64,000 nt of DNA from an uncultured Pseudoflavonifractor sp. (GTDB lineage Bacteria; Bacillota; Clostridia; Oscillospirales; Oscillospiraceae), in contig CAJFTA010000006.1 of assembly GCA_904419835.1 (NCBI GenBank), positions 14,975 to 78,974 of the forward strand, given 5' to 3'. The translations under genes and the position numbers were made by a program. The number at the start of each line of letters is the position of its first letter. Position 1 is the first letter of the stretch. Under the pieces are notes generated by a model. It ran no database searches. It was not told where the DNA came from and saw only the letters and a program-made list of their open reading frames with translations. Of this stretch, positions 49,939 to 57,986 are shown in pieces.

Positions 49939-50508
49939 TCAGCAGAACTCGATGCTGTCCTCGCTCATACTCTTAATTCTTGCCAGGGACTCCACCCGCA
50001 CGCCCATGGAGCGGATGAGGTCTCCGCCGGGCTGGAAGGCCTTCTCAATGCAGATGCCCGCGCCCACCACGGTGGCGCCGGCGGCCTCCACCAGCTTGAT
50101 CAGGCCCTGGAGGGCGCTGCCGTTGGCCAGGAAGTCATCGATGATAAGCACACGGTCCTCCGGCAGGAGGAACTCCTTGGCCACAATGATGTCGTACACC
50201 TTGCCGTGGGTGAAGGACTCCACCTTGGAGGTGTACACATCCCCGGCAATGTTCTTGGTCTTGTTCTTTTTGGCGAAGATAACCGGGACATCAAAAAACT
50301 GCGCGGCCACGCACGCGATCCCGATCCCCGATGCCTCGATGGTCAAAATCTTGGTAACCCCACAGTCGCCGAACAGCCGATGAAATTCCCTGCCGATCTC
50401 GTTGAACAGCTTCACGTCCATCTGGTGGTTCAAAAAGCTGTCCACCTTGAGCACGCCGCCGCTGCGGATCTTGCCATCCCGGCGGATGCGATCTTCCAAA
50501 AGCTTCAT
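49939..50508 (-). CDS. xpt: Xanthine phosphoribosyltransferase
   Basis: 189 residues (family about 190). Start MKLLEDRIRRDGKIRSGGVLKVDSFLNHQMD is the Xpt N-terminus; the PRPP-binding loop is VLIIDDFLANGSALQGLI, with the conserved D-D-F-L-A-N-G, and TKILTIEASGIGIACVAA and FAKKNKTKN are typical. It converts xanthine and PRPP to XMP (purine salvage). The start at 50508 is preferred to a frame from 50604 because of AGGGAGA and family length. No guanine/xanthine riboswitch is visible upstream, unlike Bacillus xpt. It sits beside the purine/nucleoside importer. Confidence 0.95.
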   Translation of the reverse strand: MKLLEDRIRRDGKIRSGGVLKVDSFLNHQMDVKLFNEIGREFHRLFGDCGVTKILTIEASGIGIACVAAQFFDVPVIFAKKNKTKNIAGDVYTSKVESFTHGKVYDIIVAKEFLLPEDRVLIIDDFLANGSALQGLIKLVEAAGATVVGAGICIEKAFQPGGDLIRSMGVRVESLARIKSMSEDSIEFC

Positions 50509-50545
50509 AAACACGATCTCCCTGCCGATAAAAATAGATAGGTAC

Positions 50546-50574
50546 ATTGTAGCGAAAAAGAAGCGCCAGTTCAA
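50546..50574 (-). promoter_or_regulatory. xpt promoter
   Basis: TTGAAC (50569-50574), 17-bp spacer, TACAAT (50546-50551) on the minus strand, giving a leader of about 32 nt, too short for a purine riboswitch. Confidence 0.7.
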
Positions 50575-50693
50575 TCGCCTATATTCTATCAAAAAAACGG
50601 ACATTTGTCATCTTAATTTAGAAATTTTCACAGCAGGAATTCAGAGCAGGAGAGAAAAGAGGAAAAAGCCGGGAAAAAAGCAGAAAAACGACA

Positions 50694-51020
50694 AAGGCCG
50701 GGCGTCCGCTCCTTGACGCCCGGCCCCTGCCGAAGGAAAGAGGATACAATGAAATGAAAAGAAACTGTCTCTTGCAGGTATTATAATACCCGGCAGTTGT
50801 TAACAGAGAAAGAGGAGAATGTTACAAGAGCATTAAATATTCTCGATTTTATGTAAATTCCATGTAATGAGGCGGGACATCTGGAACAAAGCGGGAAAAA
50901 GGGGGCCGGGCCGCGGAATTCCGCGGCCCGGCATGAAAAAGGATAGGAGGATAAAATGAAAAGAAATCGCTGTCTCTTGCTGGTATTATGTTACCAACAG
51001 AATATTAAGAATATAAGGTG
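50694..51020 (-). repeat. Two related intergenic units, each with a hairpin and conserved blocks
   Basis: Two copies of a unit lie between xpt and tadA. Copy 1: hairpin GGCCGGGCGTC / GACGCCCGGCC (50698-50726), then GAGGATACAATGAAATGAAAAG, CTGTCTCTTGCAGGTATTATAATACC (50765-50790). Copy 2: a 28-bp perfect palindrome (50905-50932), then GGAGGATAAAATGAAAAG and CTGTCTCTTGCTGGTATTATGTTACC. Both carry TTGTAAC on the minus strand 44 bp before TAATACC. Read on the minus strand each looks like a small RNA gene: promoter-like block, about 70 nt, hairpin with T-run. Read on the plus strand each has a good ribosome site and a short peptide frame beginning MKRN. No larger gene is seen. Confidence 0.6.
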
Positions 51021-51077
51021 GAATTGTTACAAAAGAATCAAATCTTGCCTGCCGGGGAGACGTTCTTCCCCCGCCGG

Positions 51078-51842
51078 TCAGAGGAGCACGTCGGCGGCCT
51101 CGGGGTGCTTGTCCCGCCAGAGGGCCGCGTAGGAGCAGGCGGTCCGGGCCTGACGGCCGCTCTGCCGCAGGGCGGCCACCGCCGCCTCCATCAGCTTCCC
51201 GGCCACACCCTGGCCACGCAGGCTGCCGTCCACAAAGGTGTGGTCGATGACGCACACCCCGTCCGCCCCGGCGGGAAAGGTGATCTCCGCCAGCACGCCT
51301 CCCGTTCCGTCGGGGAGAAAAATCCGGTTGTCCTCGTACTGAAATTCCATATTAAATTCTCCTTTCACTGCTGCGCAGCAGGCGGGCTTTTTCCGCTTCT
51401 CCCGCAGGCGCTGGAAGAACTCCTGCATCAGCGCCCCGCTCTCCTGGGCCAGAATGCCGCCGGTGACCTGGGGGCGGTGGTTCAGGGGGGCGGCGAACAC
51501 GTCCAGGGCGGAGCCGCAGGCCCCGAACCGGCTGTCCACCGCGCCGTACCACACCCTGGGAATCCGGGCGTTCACAATGCCTCCGGCGCACATGGCGCAG
51601 GGCTCCAGGGTCACATACAGGTCGGCTTTGTGGAGCCGCCAGCCCCCCAGAGTCCGGTTGGCCTCATGGATGGCCATCAGCTCGGCGTGGGCCAGGGCGT
51701 CCTTGTCCTCCTCCCGGCGGTTGCGGCCCCGGCCCACCACCCGGCCCTCCCATACCACCACGCAGCCCACCGGCACCTCGCCGGCCGCCATGGCCTCCCG
51801 GGCCAGGTCCAGGGCCTGGCGCATATATCCCTCGTGGTCCAT
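51078..51842 (-). CDS. tadA: tRNA adenosine deaminase TadA fused to a small GNAT acetyltransferase
   Basis: 254 residues. Residues 1-155 are TadA: MRQALDLAREAMAAGEVPVGCVVV, zinc and catalytic site ALAHAELMAI (H-A-E) with YVTLEPCAMCAGGIVNARI (P-C-x-x-C), VWYGAVDSRFGACGS; it makes inosine at position 34 of tRNA-Arg. Residues 165-254 are a minimal Gcn5-like acetyltransferase of the YjdJ type (VLAEITFPAGADGVCVIDHTFVDGSLRGQGVAGKLMEAAV). No stop codon separates them. An internal ATG at 51350 (residue 165) has AAAGGAGAATTTAAT in front of it, so the acetyltransferase may also be made as a separate 90-residue protein. I see no frameshift signature, so it is a true in-frame fusion. Confidence 0.85.
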   Translation of the reverse strand: MDHEGYMRQALDLAREAMAAGEVPVGCVVVWEGRVVGRGRNRREEDKDALAHAELMAIHEANRTLGGWRLHKADLYVTLEPCAMCAGGIVNARIPRVWYGAVDSRFGACGSALDVFAAPLNHRPQVTGGILAQESGALMQEFFQRLREKRKKPACCAAVKGEFNMEFQYEDNRIFLPDGTGGVLAEITFPAGADGVCVIDHTFVDGSLRGQGVAGKLMEAAVAALRQSGRQARTACSYAALWRDKHPEAADVLL

Positions 51843-51943
51843 TTGTCCGCGCTCCTCTCAAACTGTGCCTCAATACTTCATTTTATCTATTTTCTCCATA
51901 CCGCGCAAGGGATAGCTGTGGAAAATCCGGCGGATCTGTGCTA

Positions 51944-51987
51944 TGCTGTGTAAGACACAGCATGCCCGGCGGGACGCCTGCCGGGCC
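51944..51987 (+). promoter_or_regulatory. Paired inverted repeats before yqeC
   Basis: TGCTGT-GTAAGAC-ACAGCA (51944-51962) followed at once by GCCCGGC-GGGACGCCT-GCCGGGC (51964-51987), then the GGAAGGAG ribosome site of yqeC. TATGCT at 51942-51947 overlaps the first repeat and may be the -10 element. The first repeat shares its half sites with one upstream of ygeW (63496-63515), so both may be operators; otherwise the two hairpins could form a small 5' regulatory RNA. Confidence 0.45.
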
Positions 51988-52008
51988 GGAAGGAGACAGA
52001 CGGAGCTT

Positions 52009-52731
52009 ATGAGACTTTGGGATAAGCTGGGGCTGGACATGGACCGCCACCGGGTCATCGCCCTGGTGGGCGGCGGCGGCAAGACCACCACCATGTACGC
52101 CCTGGCCCGGGAGGCCCGGGAGGCGGGAAAGACGGTGATTGTGACCACCACCACCCATATCCTGCCCCATCCCGGCCTGTTTATGACCGGAGAGAGCGAC
52201 CCGGCGGCCCTGAGGGCCCTGCTGAACAAGCACGGCATCCTCACCGTGGGCCGGCTGGACCGGAAGGACAAGATGACCGGCGGCGACGTGGCCGCCTGCG
52301 CTGCGGCGGCGGACATTGTGCTGGCCGAGGCCGACGGGGCCCGGGTGCGGCCCCTGAAGGCGCCGGCGGACCACGAGCCGGTGATTCCGCCCCAGGCCGC
52401 CGCGGTGCTGGCCCTGGCGGGCATGGACTGCCTGGGCCGGACGGTGGGGGACATCTGCCACCGGCCCGAGCGGGTGTGCGCCCTGCTGGGGTGCGATATG
52501 GACCGCGTGATTGCCCCTGCCGACGCGGCGGCCATTCTCTCCAGCCCCCAGGGGGGCAGGAAGGGCGTGGGGGAGGCCGTGGCCTTCCGCTGCGTGCTCA
52601 ACAAGGCGGACACCCCGGAGCGCCTCCGGGGCGCGGAGGAGATCGCCGCCCTGCTGGCGGCGCAGGGGATTTCCTCCGCCATCACCGCCTACTCCGAGGA
52701 GGAGCAGGGCGGCCTGAGCTGGTTCCGGTGA
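52009..52731 (+). CDS. yqeC: Selenium-dependent hydroxylase accessory protein YqeC
   Basis: 240 residues. Starts with the P-loop-type motif IALVGGGGKTTTMYALAREA (about 13-32), then VIVTTTTHILPHP, LAEADGARVRPLKAPADHEPVIP, and VLNKADTPE, the YqeC signature set. YqeC and YqeB are found with selenium-dependent molybdenum hydroxylases such as the purine/xanthine hydroxylases of Clostridia and the Escherichia yqe-yge cluster; a role in inserting or activating the selenium-containing cofactor is thought likely but its reaction is unproven. The start at 52009 has GGAG upstream. It heads a plus-strand operon yqeC-yqeB-xdhC-like. Confidence 0.92.
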   Translation: MRLWDKLGLDMDRHRVIALVGGGGKTTTMYALAREAREAGKTVIVTTTTHILPHPGLFMTGESDPAALRALLNKHGILTVGRLDRKDKMTGGDVAACAAAADIVLAEADGARVRPLKAPADHEPVIPPQAAAVLALAGMDCLGRTVGDICHRPERVCALLGCDMDRVIAPADAAAILSSPQGGRKGVGEAVAFRCVLNKADTPERLRGAEEIAALLAAQGISSAITAYSEEEQGGLSWFR

Positions 52732-52803
52732 GGGCTGTACGCACCATAGTGAAATAAAACCGCGCCCCGGTGCTCCGGCGGCGGAAAAAGGAGTGGACAG
52801 ACA

Positions 52804-53610
52804 GTGAAACGGATTTTGATTAAGGGAGCCGGCGACCTGGCCACCGGCACGGCGGTGCGGCTGCACCGGGCGGGCTTCCCCCTGGTGATGACCGACATCG
52901 AGCAGCCCACGGCTGTGCGGCGCACGGTGTCCTTCTGCCAGTGCATGTACGACGGCACCTGCGTTGTGGAGGGCATCACCGCCCGGCGGGTGTACAGCGG
53001 CGTGGAGGCCCTGGCCGCCCTGGAGAAGGGGGAAATCCCGGTTCTCAACGACCCGGAGGCCAAAATTCTCAAGGAACTGGACTTCTTCGCCGTGGTGGAC
53101 GCCATCCTGGCCAAGAAGAACGTGGGTACCACCATCCATGACGCCCCTGTGGTGCTGGCCCTGGGACCCGGCTTCACCGCCGGCGTGGACTGCCACGGCG
53201 TCATTGAGACCCAGCGGGGCCACGACCTGGGCCGCCTTATCACCGACGGCTCCGCCGTGCCCAACACCGGCGTGCCGGGCGACATCGGCGGATATACCAC
53301 CGAGCGCATCATCCGGGCCTGTGCCGACGGCACCTTTGAGCCTGTGGCCGCCATCGGCGACCAGGTGCAGAAGGGCGACCTGGTGGCCAGAGTGGACGGA
53401 CAGCCGGTGTACGCCCTCATCACCGGCGTGGTGCGGGGCATGCTCCCCGCCGGGCTGAAGGTATGCAAGGGCATGAAGTCGGGGGACATCGACCCCCGCT
53501 GCGAGGTGCGCCACTGCTTTACGGTCTCCGACAAGGCCCGGGCCATCGGCGGCGGCGTGCTGGAGGGACTGCTCTACTTCGGAAAGGAGAAGGGACTATG
53601 GAACGACTGA
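52804..53610 (+). CDS. yqeB: EF2563-type selenium-dependent molybdenum hydroxylase system protein YqeB
   Basis: 268 residues. KRILIKGAGDLATGTAVRLHRAGFPLVMTDIEQPTAVRRTVSF (Rossmann-like start), FFAVVDAILAKKNVGTT, HDAPVVLALGPGFTAGVDCHGVIETQRGHDLGRLI and GDIGGYTTERIIRA are the hallmarks of the YqeB/EF2563 family. It begins with GTG at 52804 after AAAAAGGAGTG. It is required for selenium-dependent molybdenum hydroxylases by genome context; a proposed role is in selenium transfer to the cofactor. It overlaps the next gene by 13 bp. Confidence 0.92.
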   Translation: MKRILIKGAGDLATGTAVRLHRAGFPLVMTDIEQPTAVRRTVSFCQCMYDGTCVVEGITARRVYSGVEALAALEKGEIPVLNDPEAKILKELDFFAVVDAILAKKNVGTTIHDAPVVLALGPGFTAGVDCHGVIETQRGHDLGRLITDGSAVPNTGVPGDIGGYTTERIIRACADGTFEPVAAIGDQVQKGDLVARVDGQPVYALITGVVRGMLPAGLKVCKGMKSGDIDPRCEVRHCFTVSDKARAIGGGVLEGLLYFGKEKGLWND

Positions 53611-54353
53611 TCATCTGCGGCGGCGGCCACGTGTCGCTGGCTCTGGCCCACATGGCCTCCATCCTGGACTTTGACATCACCGTCATCGACGACCGGGAGG
53701 AATTTGCCAACAAGGAGCGGTTTCCCATGGCGGGCCAGGTGCTGTGCATGGGCTTTGAAGAGGCGCTGGACCAGCTGGGCAGCCGTGCCGACGACTACTA
53801 CGTCATTGTCACCCGGGGCCACGCCTTTGACCGGGACTGCCTGGCCCACGTGCTCCGGGGCAAATACGCCTACGCGGGCATGATCGGCAGCAGGGGCAAG
53901 GTGGCGGCGGTGATGAAGAGCCTGCTTGCCGAGGGCTTCCCCCAGGCGCAGCTGGACGGGGTCCACGCCCCCATCGGCATCAAGCTGGGGGGCCAGAGTC
54001 CGGCGGAGGTGGCGGTGTCCATCGCCGCCGAGCTGGTGGCCGAGCGGGCCAGAATCGGCTCCATGCCCCCGCCGCCCCCCGAGCAGGAGCCCGGCGTGCT
54101 GGTGACCATTGTCAGCAAGCGCGGCTCCGCCCCCAGAGGGACGGGCGCCTGGATGCTGGTGCGGCCCGACGGGTCCATTCTGGGTACCGTGGGCGGCGGC
54201 GCGGCGGAGCACAAGGCCCGGCAGGACGCCCTGAAGCTGTGGAACGGGGAGGACATCCCCGCCCGGCAGGTCTACGACCTGTCTCCCAACGCCGCCGACC
54301 TGGGCATGGTGTGCGGCGGCGTCATTGAGGTGGAGTTCGCCCTCCGCCGCTGA
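53598..54353 (+). CDS. XdhC-family maturation factor with reversed domain order
   Basis: 251 residues. N-terminal Rossmann domain RLIICGGGHVSLALAHMASILDFDITVIDDREEFANKERFP (the XdhC_C half with nucleotide-binding G-G-G-H), GMIGSRGKVAAVMKSLL, then PIGIKLGGQSPAEVAVSIAAELV. It is followed by the XdhC_CoxI half: VTIVSKRGSAPRGTGAWMLVRPDGSILGTVGGGAAE, and ends VCGGVIEVEF. In Escherichia/Rhodobacter XdhC the order is the other way round. XdhC proteins bring the sulfurated molybdopterin cofactor to xanthine-dehydrogenase-like enzymes. The start at 53598 is selected by AAAGGAGAAGG; it overlaps yqeB by 13 bp. Confidence 0.85.
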   Translation: MERLIICGGGHVSLALAHMASILDFDITVIDDREEFANKERFPMAGQVLCMGFEEALDQLGSRADDYYVIVTRGHAFDRDCLAHVLRGKYAYAGMIGSRGKVAAVMKSLLAEGFPQAQLDGVHAPIGIKLGGQSPAEVAVSIAAELVAERARIGSMPPPPPEQEPGVLVTIVSKRGSAPRGTGAWMLVRPDGSILGTVGGGAAEHKARQDALKLWNGEDIPARQVYDLSPNAADLGMVCGGVIEVEFALRR

Positions 54354-54375
54354 GAGAGAAAGGGGAGTATCAGCG

Positions 54376-55977
54376 ATGAGACGGGGAAAGATTGGAACGC
54401 GCATTGCGGCCGGGGCCCTTGCCCTGAGCCTGACCCTGAGCCTGGCCCAGGCGCCCGGGGCCCTGGCCGCGGGGAGCAGTCAGCCCTCCTCCTGGGCCGC
54501 CGCCGAGGTGGAGCGGGCCAGAGAGGCGGGACTGCTGGATTTTAACCCCCACTCCGGGTATCAGGAAAACATCACCCGGGGGGAGTTCGCGGCGCTGGCA
54601 GTCCAGCTGGCCAGAACCCTGGGCTGCCCGGTGGGACAGCTGAAGTATGACGACTGGCAGGGCACCCCCTTCACCGACCTGACCGAGGGTACCGACGGCG
54701 TATACAGCGCCGCGGCCTGGCGGCTGGGGCTGATGAACGGCGTGTCGGACACGGCGTTCGCTCCGGAGCGCACCATCACCCGCATGGAGATCTGCGTCCT
54801 GCTCAGCCGGGTCATGGACGTGTGCGGCGTGGCGCTGCCTCAGACGGTGCCCGGCGTGGCCGAGCGCATCGCCTCCGGCGCCGAGGGGACCGTGCCGGAC
54901 TGGGCCGTGGAGGGGGTGGAGAACCTGATCGGCTCCGGGCTGATGCAGGGCTCCGGGGAGGGCTGGCAGCTGTCCGCCTACACCACCCTGGAGCAGGCCG
55001 CCATGCTGGCGGTCCGGGCCATGGACGCCGGGCAGGCAGAGCTGGCGGAGACCCTCTTCACCCAGGCCGAGCGGGAGAAAATTGCCCGGCTCAATGAGCT
55101 GCGGGCTGCCTTCGGCAATCCCGGCGAGCCCTACGCCCAGACGCCCTCGGTGGAGGAGTTTATTCCCGGCGCGCTGAACGGCGCCTTCCTCCAGGACGGC
55201 CTCAACGCCGTCAACTACGTCCGGGCCATCGCCGGGCTCAGCCCGGTGGCCCTCAACCCTGAGAAAAACGACCTGGCCCAGACCGGGGCCCTGCTGCTGG
55301 CGGCGGGGGAGTTCAGCCACACCCCCAGCCGGCCCGCCGGCATGCCAAACGCCCTGTATCAGAAGGGGTACCAGGCCACCTCCACCAGCAACATCGGCCA
55401 GGGCTACCGGAACCTGTGGGAGTTCACCCTGTCCTGCGCGGACGACGCGGGGGAGAGCACCCTGGGCCACCGCCGCTGGCTGCTCAACCCCAGCCTGACC
55501 ACCATCGGCATGGGCTACGTGGAGGGGAGCGTCACCACCGTGGTGACAGGCGGCTCCACAGACGCCGCCGGGCACGACCTGGTGACCTGGCCCTCGGAGG
55601 GGGTGTTCCCCGCGGGGCTGGTGGGCAGCAGTACGGTGTGGAGCTGCACCCCCGACCCGGACAAGTACGATGTGAGCGGCAGCAGCCTGACCGTCACCGT
55701 CACCGACAACCACGGGGGCCGCTGCGTCCTTGGGGAGAGCGCCTCCGCCTACGGCCGTCTGCTCCCCCAGGTGGGGGCCGTCTGGCTGCCCCCCATAGAC
55801 CAGGACACCAGCCAGGTCACCGTGGAGACCGGGGGCTACGGCAGCGGCCCGGCCATCCTCTTCACCCCCTCCCAGGTATCCCTGGAGCCGCTGACGGTGC
55901 TCACCGTGGAGATTGCCGGCCTGCGGCTCAGGAGCGGCGGCACCGAGACCGTCACCTATACCGTCAAGCTGTTCTAA
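54376..55977 (+). CDS. SLH-domain protein with CAP/SCP domain
   Basis: 533 residues: signal peptide (MRRGKIGTRIAAGALALSLTLSLAQAPGALA), two to three SLH repeats (about 35-215; AAAEVERAREAGLLDFNP...ITRGEFAALAVQLARTLG and YSAAAWRLGLMNGVSDTAFAPERTITRMEICVLLSRVM), then a CAP (SCP/PR1) domain (about 270-400; VNYVRAIAGLSPVALNPEKNDLAQTGALLLAAGEFSHTPSRP, LGHRRWLLNP), ending in a beta-rich region. It may be cell-wall bound. It starts 22 bp after the XdhC-like gene (AAAGGGGAG ribosome site), so it is in the purine-hydroxylase operon, an unexpected companion. Confidence 0.82.
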   Translation: MRRGKIGTRIAAGALALSLTLSLAQAPGALAAGSSQPSSWAAAEVERAREAGLLDFNPHSGYQENITRGEFAALAVQLARTLGCPVGQLKYDDWQGTPFTDLTEGTDGVYSAAAWRLGLMNGVSDTAFAPERTITRMEICVLLSRVMDVCGVALPQTVPGVAERIASGAEGTVPDWAVEGVENLIGSGLMQGSGEGWQLSAYTTLEQAAMLAVRAMDAGQAELAETLFTQAEREKIARLNELRAAFGNPGEPYAQTPSVEEFIPGALNGAFLQDGLNAVNYVRAIAGLSPVALNPEKNDLAQTGALLLAAGEFSHTPSRPAGMPNALYQKGYQATSTSNIGQGYRNLWEFTLSCADDAGESTLGHRRWLLNPSLTTIGMGYVEGSVTTVVTGGSTDAAGHDLVTWPSEGVFPAGLVGSSTVWSCTPDPDKYDVSGSSLTVTVTDNHGGRCVLGESASAYGRLLPQVGAVWLPPIDQDTSQVTVETGGYGSGPAILFTPSQVSLEPLTVLTVEIAGLRLRSGGTETVTYTVKLF

Positions 55978-56016
55978 GTTCCCAAAATTCAGACCTCAGA
56001 GGAGGAAACCAGGCAA

Positions 56017-57330
56017 ATGTGGGCATATGAGCGGACCTTTTATCAGATCTACCCCCTGGGCATGTGCGGCGCGCCCGGGGAGAACGACGGCGTCACCGTT
56101 CCCCGCATCCGGCGTGTGCTGGACTGGGGGGACCACCTGGAAAAGCTGGGCGTGGGGGCCGTGGTATTCAACCCGGTGTTCCAGTCCGACCGGCACGGGT
56201 ACGACACCCGGGATTTCCTCACCGTGGACTGCCGCCTGGGCACCAACCAGGACTTCAGGGACGTGTGCGACGACCTGCACCGCCGGGGCATAAAGGTGGT
56301 GCTGGACGGCGTGTTCCACCACGTGGGCCGTGGGTTCTGGGCCTTCCAGGACGTGCTGCGCAATCGGGAGGGCAGCCCCTACAAGGACTGGTTCCACATC
56401 AACTTCGGGGGCAACAGCAACTACAACGACGGCCTCTGGTATGAGGGCTGGGAGGGACACTATGAGCTGGTGAAGCTGAACCTGTCCAACCCCCAGGTGG
56501 TGGACTATCTGTTCTCCTGCATCCGCAAGTGGGTGGAGGAGTTCGGCGTGGACGGCCTGCGTCTGGACGTGGCCTACCTGCTGTCCCAGGACTTCCTGCG
56601 GTCCATCCGCTCCTTCTGCGACAGCCTCAAGCCCGACTTCTTCCTCTACGGCGAGATTCTGGGCGGCGACTACCGCCGCATCATGGGGGACGGCCTGCTC
56701 CACTCCTGCACCAATTACGAGTGCTTCAAGGGCCTGTGGTCCAGCTTCAACGACAAGAACCTGTTTGAGATCAACCACTCCCTGAACCGGCTGTTCTCTG
56801 ACGGACAGTACACCCTCTACCGGGGCTGCCACCTGTTCTCCTTCGCGGACAACCACGACGTAAACCGGCTGGCCAGCAACCTGCACCGCAGCGACGATAT
56901 GCCCCTGTGCTACGCCGTCCTCTTCGCCATGCCCGGCGTGCCCTGCCTGTACTACGGCAGCGAGTGGGGCATCCAGGGGGCCAAGGGCAGGGGGGACGAC
57001 AGCGCCCTCCGTCCCGCCCTGGAGAAGCCGGAGTGGAACGACCTCACCGACCGCATCGCCGGGCTTATCAGGGCCCGGGCGGGCAGCAAGGCCCTCAACG
57101 GCGGCGGCTACCAGACCGTGGTCATCACCAACCGGCAGCTGGTGTTCCTGCGGCAGTACGAGGGCGAGCGGGTGCTCTGCGCCGTCAACCTGGACGACGC
57201 CGACTACACCGCCCGGCTGGGGGGCTATTCCGGCCCGGCCACCGACCTGGAGACCGGCGAGAAGCTCACCCTGGGCGAGAACCAGCTTCTCCCTGCCCGT
57301 ACCGCCTTCCTCTGGCGGCTGGACAACTGA
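56017..57330 (+). CDS. Alpha-amylase family (GH13) glycosidase, cyclodextrinase-like
   Basis: 437 residues, cytoplasmic. GH13 motifs: VVLDGVFHHVG (motif I), DGLRLDVAYL (motif II; Asp nucleophile), FFLYGEILGGD (motif III; Glu acid/base), and FADNHDVNRLAS (motif IV). The N-terminal region starts MWAYERTFYQIYPLGMCG and lacks an added beta domain; the C-terminal sandwich ends ARTAFLWRLDN. Short-substrate enzymes such as maltodextrin glucosidase or cyclomaltodextrinase are the nearest candidates. It follows the SLH-CAP gene by 40 bp and ends at a strong terminator. No link to purine metabolism is apparent. Confidence 0.9.
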   Translation: MWAYERTFYQIYPLGMCGAPGENDGVTVPRIRRVLDWGDHLEKLGVGAVVFNPVFQSDRHGYDTRDFLTVDCRLGTNQDFRDVCDDLHRRGIKVVLDGVFHHVGRGFWAFQDVLRNREGSPYKDWFHINFGGNSNYNDGLWYEGWEGHYELVKLNLSNPQVVDYLFSCIRKWVEEFGVDGLRLDVAYLLSQDFLRSIRSFCDSLKPDFFLYGEILGGDYRRIMGDGLLHSCTNYECFKGLWSSFNDKNLFEINHSLNRLFSDGQYTLYRGCHLFSFADNHDVNRLASNLHRSDDMPLCYAVLFAMPGVPCLYYGSEWGIQGAKGRGDDSALRPALEKPEWNDLTDRIAGLIRARAGSKALNGGGYQTVVITNRQLVFLRQYEGERVLCAVNLDDADYTARLGGYSGPATDLETGEKLTLGENQLLPARTAFLWRLDN

Positions 57331-57340
57331 ACACAGACAC

Positions 57341-57378
57341 AAAAGGGCCCCGGAGCAATGGCTCCGGGGCCCTTTTTC
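57341..57378 (+). terminator. Terminator between the GH13 gene and mocA-like gene
   Basis: AAAGGGCCCCGGAGC-AATG-GCTCCGGGGCCCTTT with TTTTCC on the plus side; also stops the minus-strand mocA-like gene. Confidence 0.85.
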
Positions 57379-57407
57379 CACATATAGAGGAAGAAATGTT
57401 GAAAAGT

Positions 57408-57986
57408 TCAGTTCTGAGCCAGGTCGGCGGGGGTGTCCACGTCCAGCAGTTCGGCGGCGCTGTCCGCCTCCACCAGCACCAGCCGGTCCGGGTGGGCCTT
57501 AATCACCGCGCCGCCGCCGGTGTCCCCGGCGAGGGCGGAGAGCTCCGGGAAAAATTCACTGGGAAAGAGACAGGGATTGCCCTTTTTTCCCTGCCAGCTC
57601 AGGGCGGGGATGGTGTCGGGCCGGGCGGCAAAGGCGGCCAGCACCCGCTCCACGCTCGCCCGGGTGAGCCAGGGCTGGTCGGCCACGGCGAACAGGGCCC
57701 CGTCCGCCCCGGCCTGCTCCGCCGCCGCGGCGCCCAGCCGGACGGTGGCCGAGATGCCCTCCTCCGCGCCGCCGTTGAACACGGGGGTGTACCCCAGCTC
57801 CTCCGCCAGGGAGAGAATTTCAGGGTAGCGGCTCACCACCAGGGCGGGGGCGAACAGCTCCGGCGGGCAGGCGGCCATCACCCGGCGCACCAGGGGCAGG
57901 CCGTCCACGGTCCGGAGCAGCTTGTTAGCCCCGAACCGCCGCCCGGCCCCCGAGGCCATGAGCACCAGGGCGACTTTTATCTCCAC
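57408..57986 (-). CDS. MocA/YgfJ-like nucleotidyltransferase
   Basis: 192 residues. N-terminal nucleotide-binding motif VALVLMASGAGRRFGANKLL (cf. L-A-A-G-x-S-x-R-M-G-x-x-K, with an S-G-A variation), then GISATVRLGAAAA, ALFAVADQPWLTRASVERVL (the V-x-D-Q-P motif typical of MocA, MobA-like and YgfJ), and LSWQGKKGNPCLF. MocA attaches CMP to molybdopterin; the Escherichia homologue YgfJ (MocA) lies in the yge/yqe purine cluster. Here the gene is 10 bp inside the 3' end of hydA. A role in the cofactor of the purine hydroxylase is inferred from context. Confidence 0.85.
   Translation of the reverse strand: MEIKVALVLMASGAGRRFGANKLLRTVDGLPLVRRVMAACPPELFAPALVVSRYPEILSLAEELGYTPVFNGGAEEGISATVRLGAAAAEQAGADGALFAVADQPWLTRASVERVLAAFAARPDTIPALSWQGKKGNPCLFPSEFFPELSALAGDTGGGAVIKAHPDRLVLVEADSAAELLDVDTPADLAQN

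Noticed and set aside
50509..50700. Purine riboswitch upstream of xpt or of bmpA
   Set aside because: The xpt promoter lies about 40 bp before the start, leaving no room for the aptamer, and no TATA-loop/GTCTAC-type core is seen before either gene.
51018..51953. Plus-strand frame opposite tadA and a 58-codon frame starting MKRN at about 50956
   Set aside because: They overlap the well-supported tadA gene in antisense, and the composition is typical of a shadow; only the first few codons belong to the paired intergenic unit.
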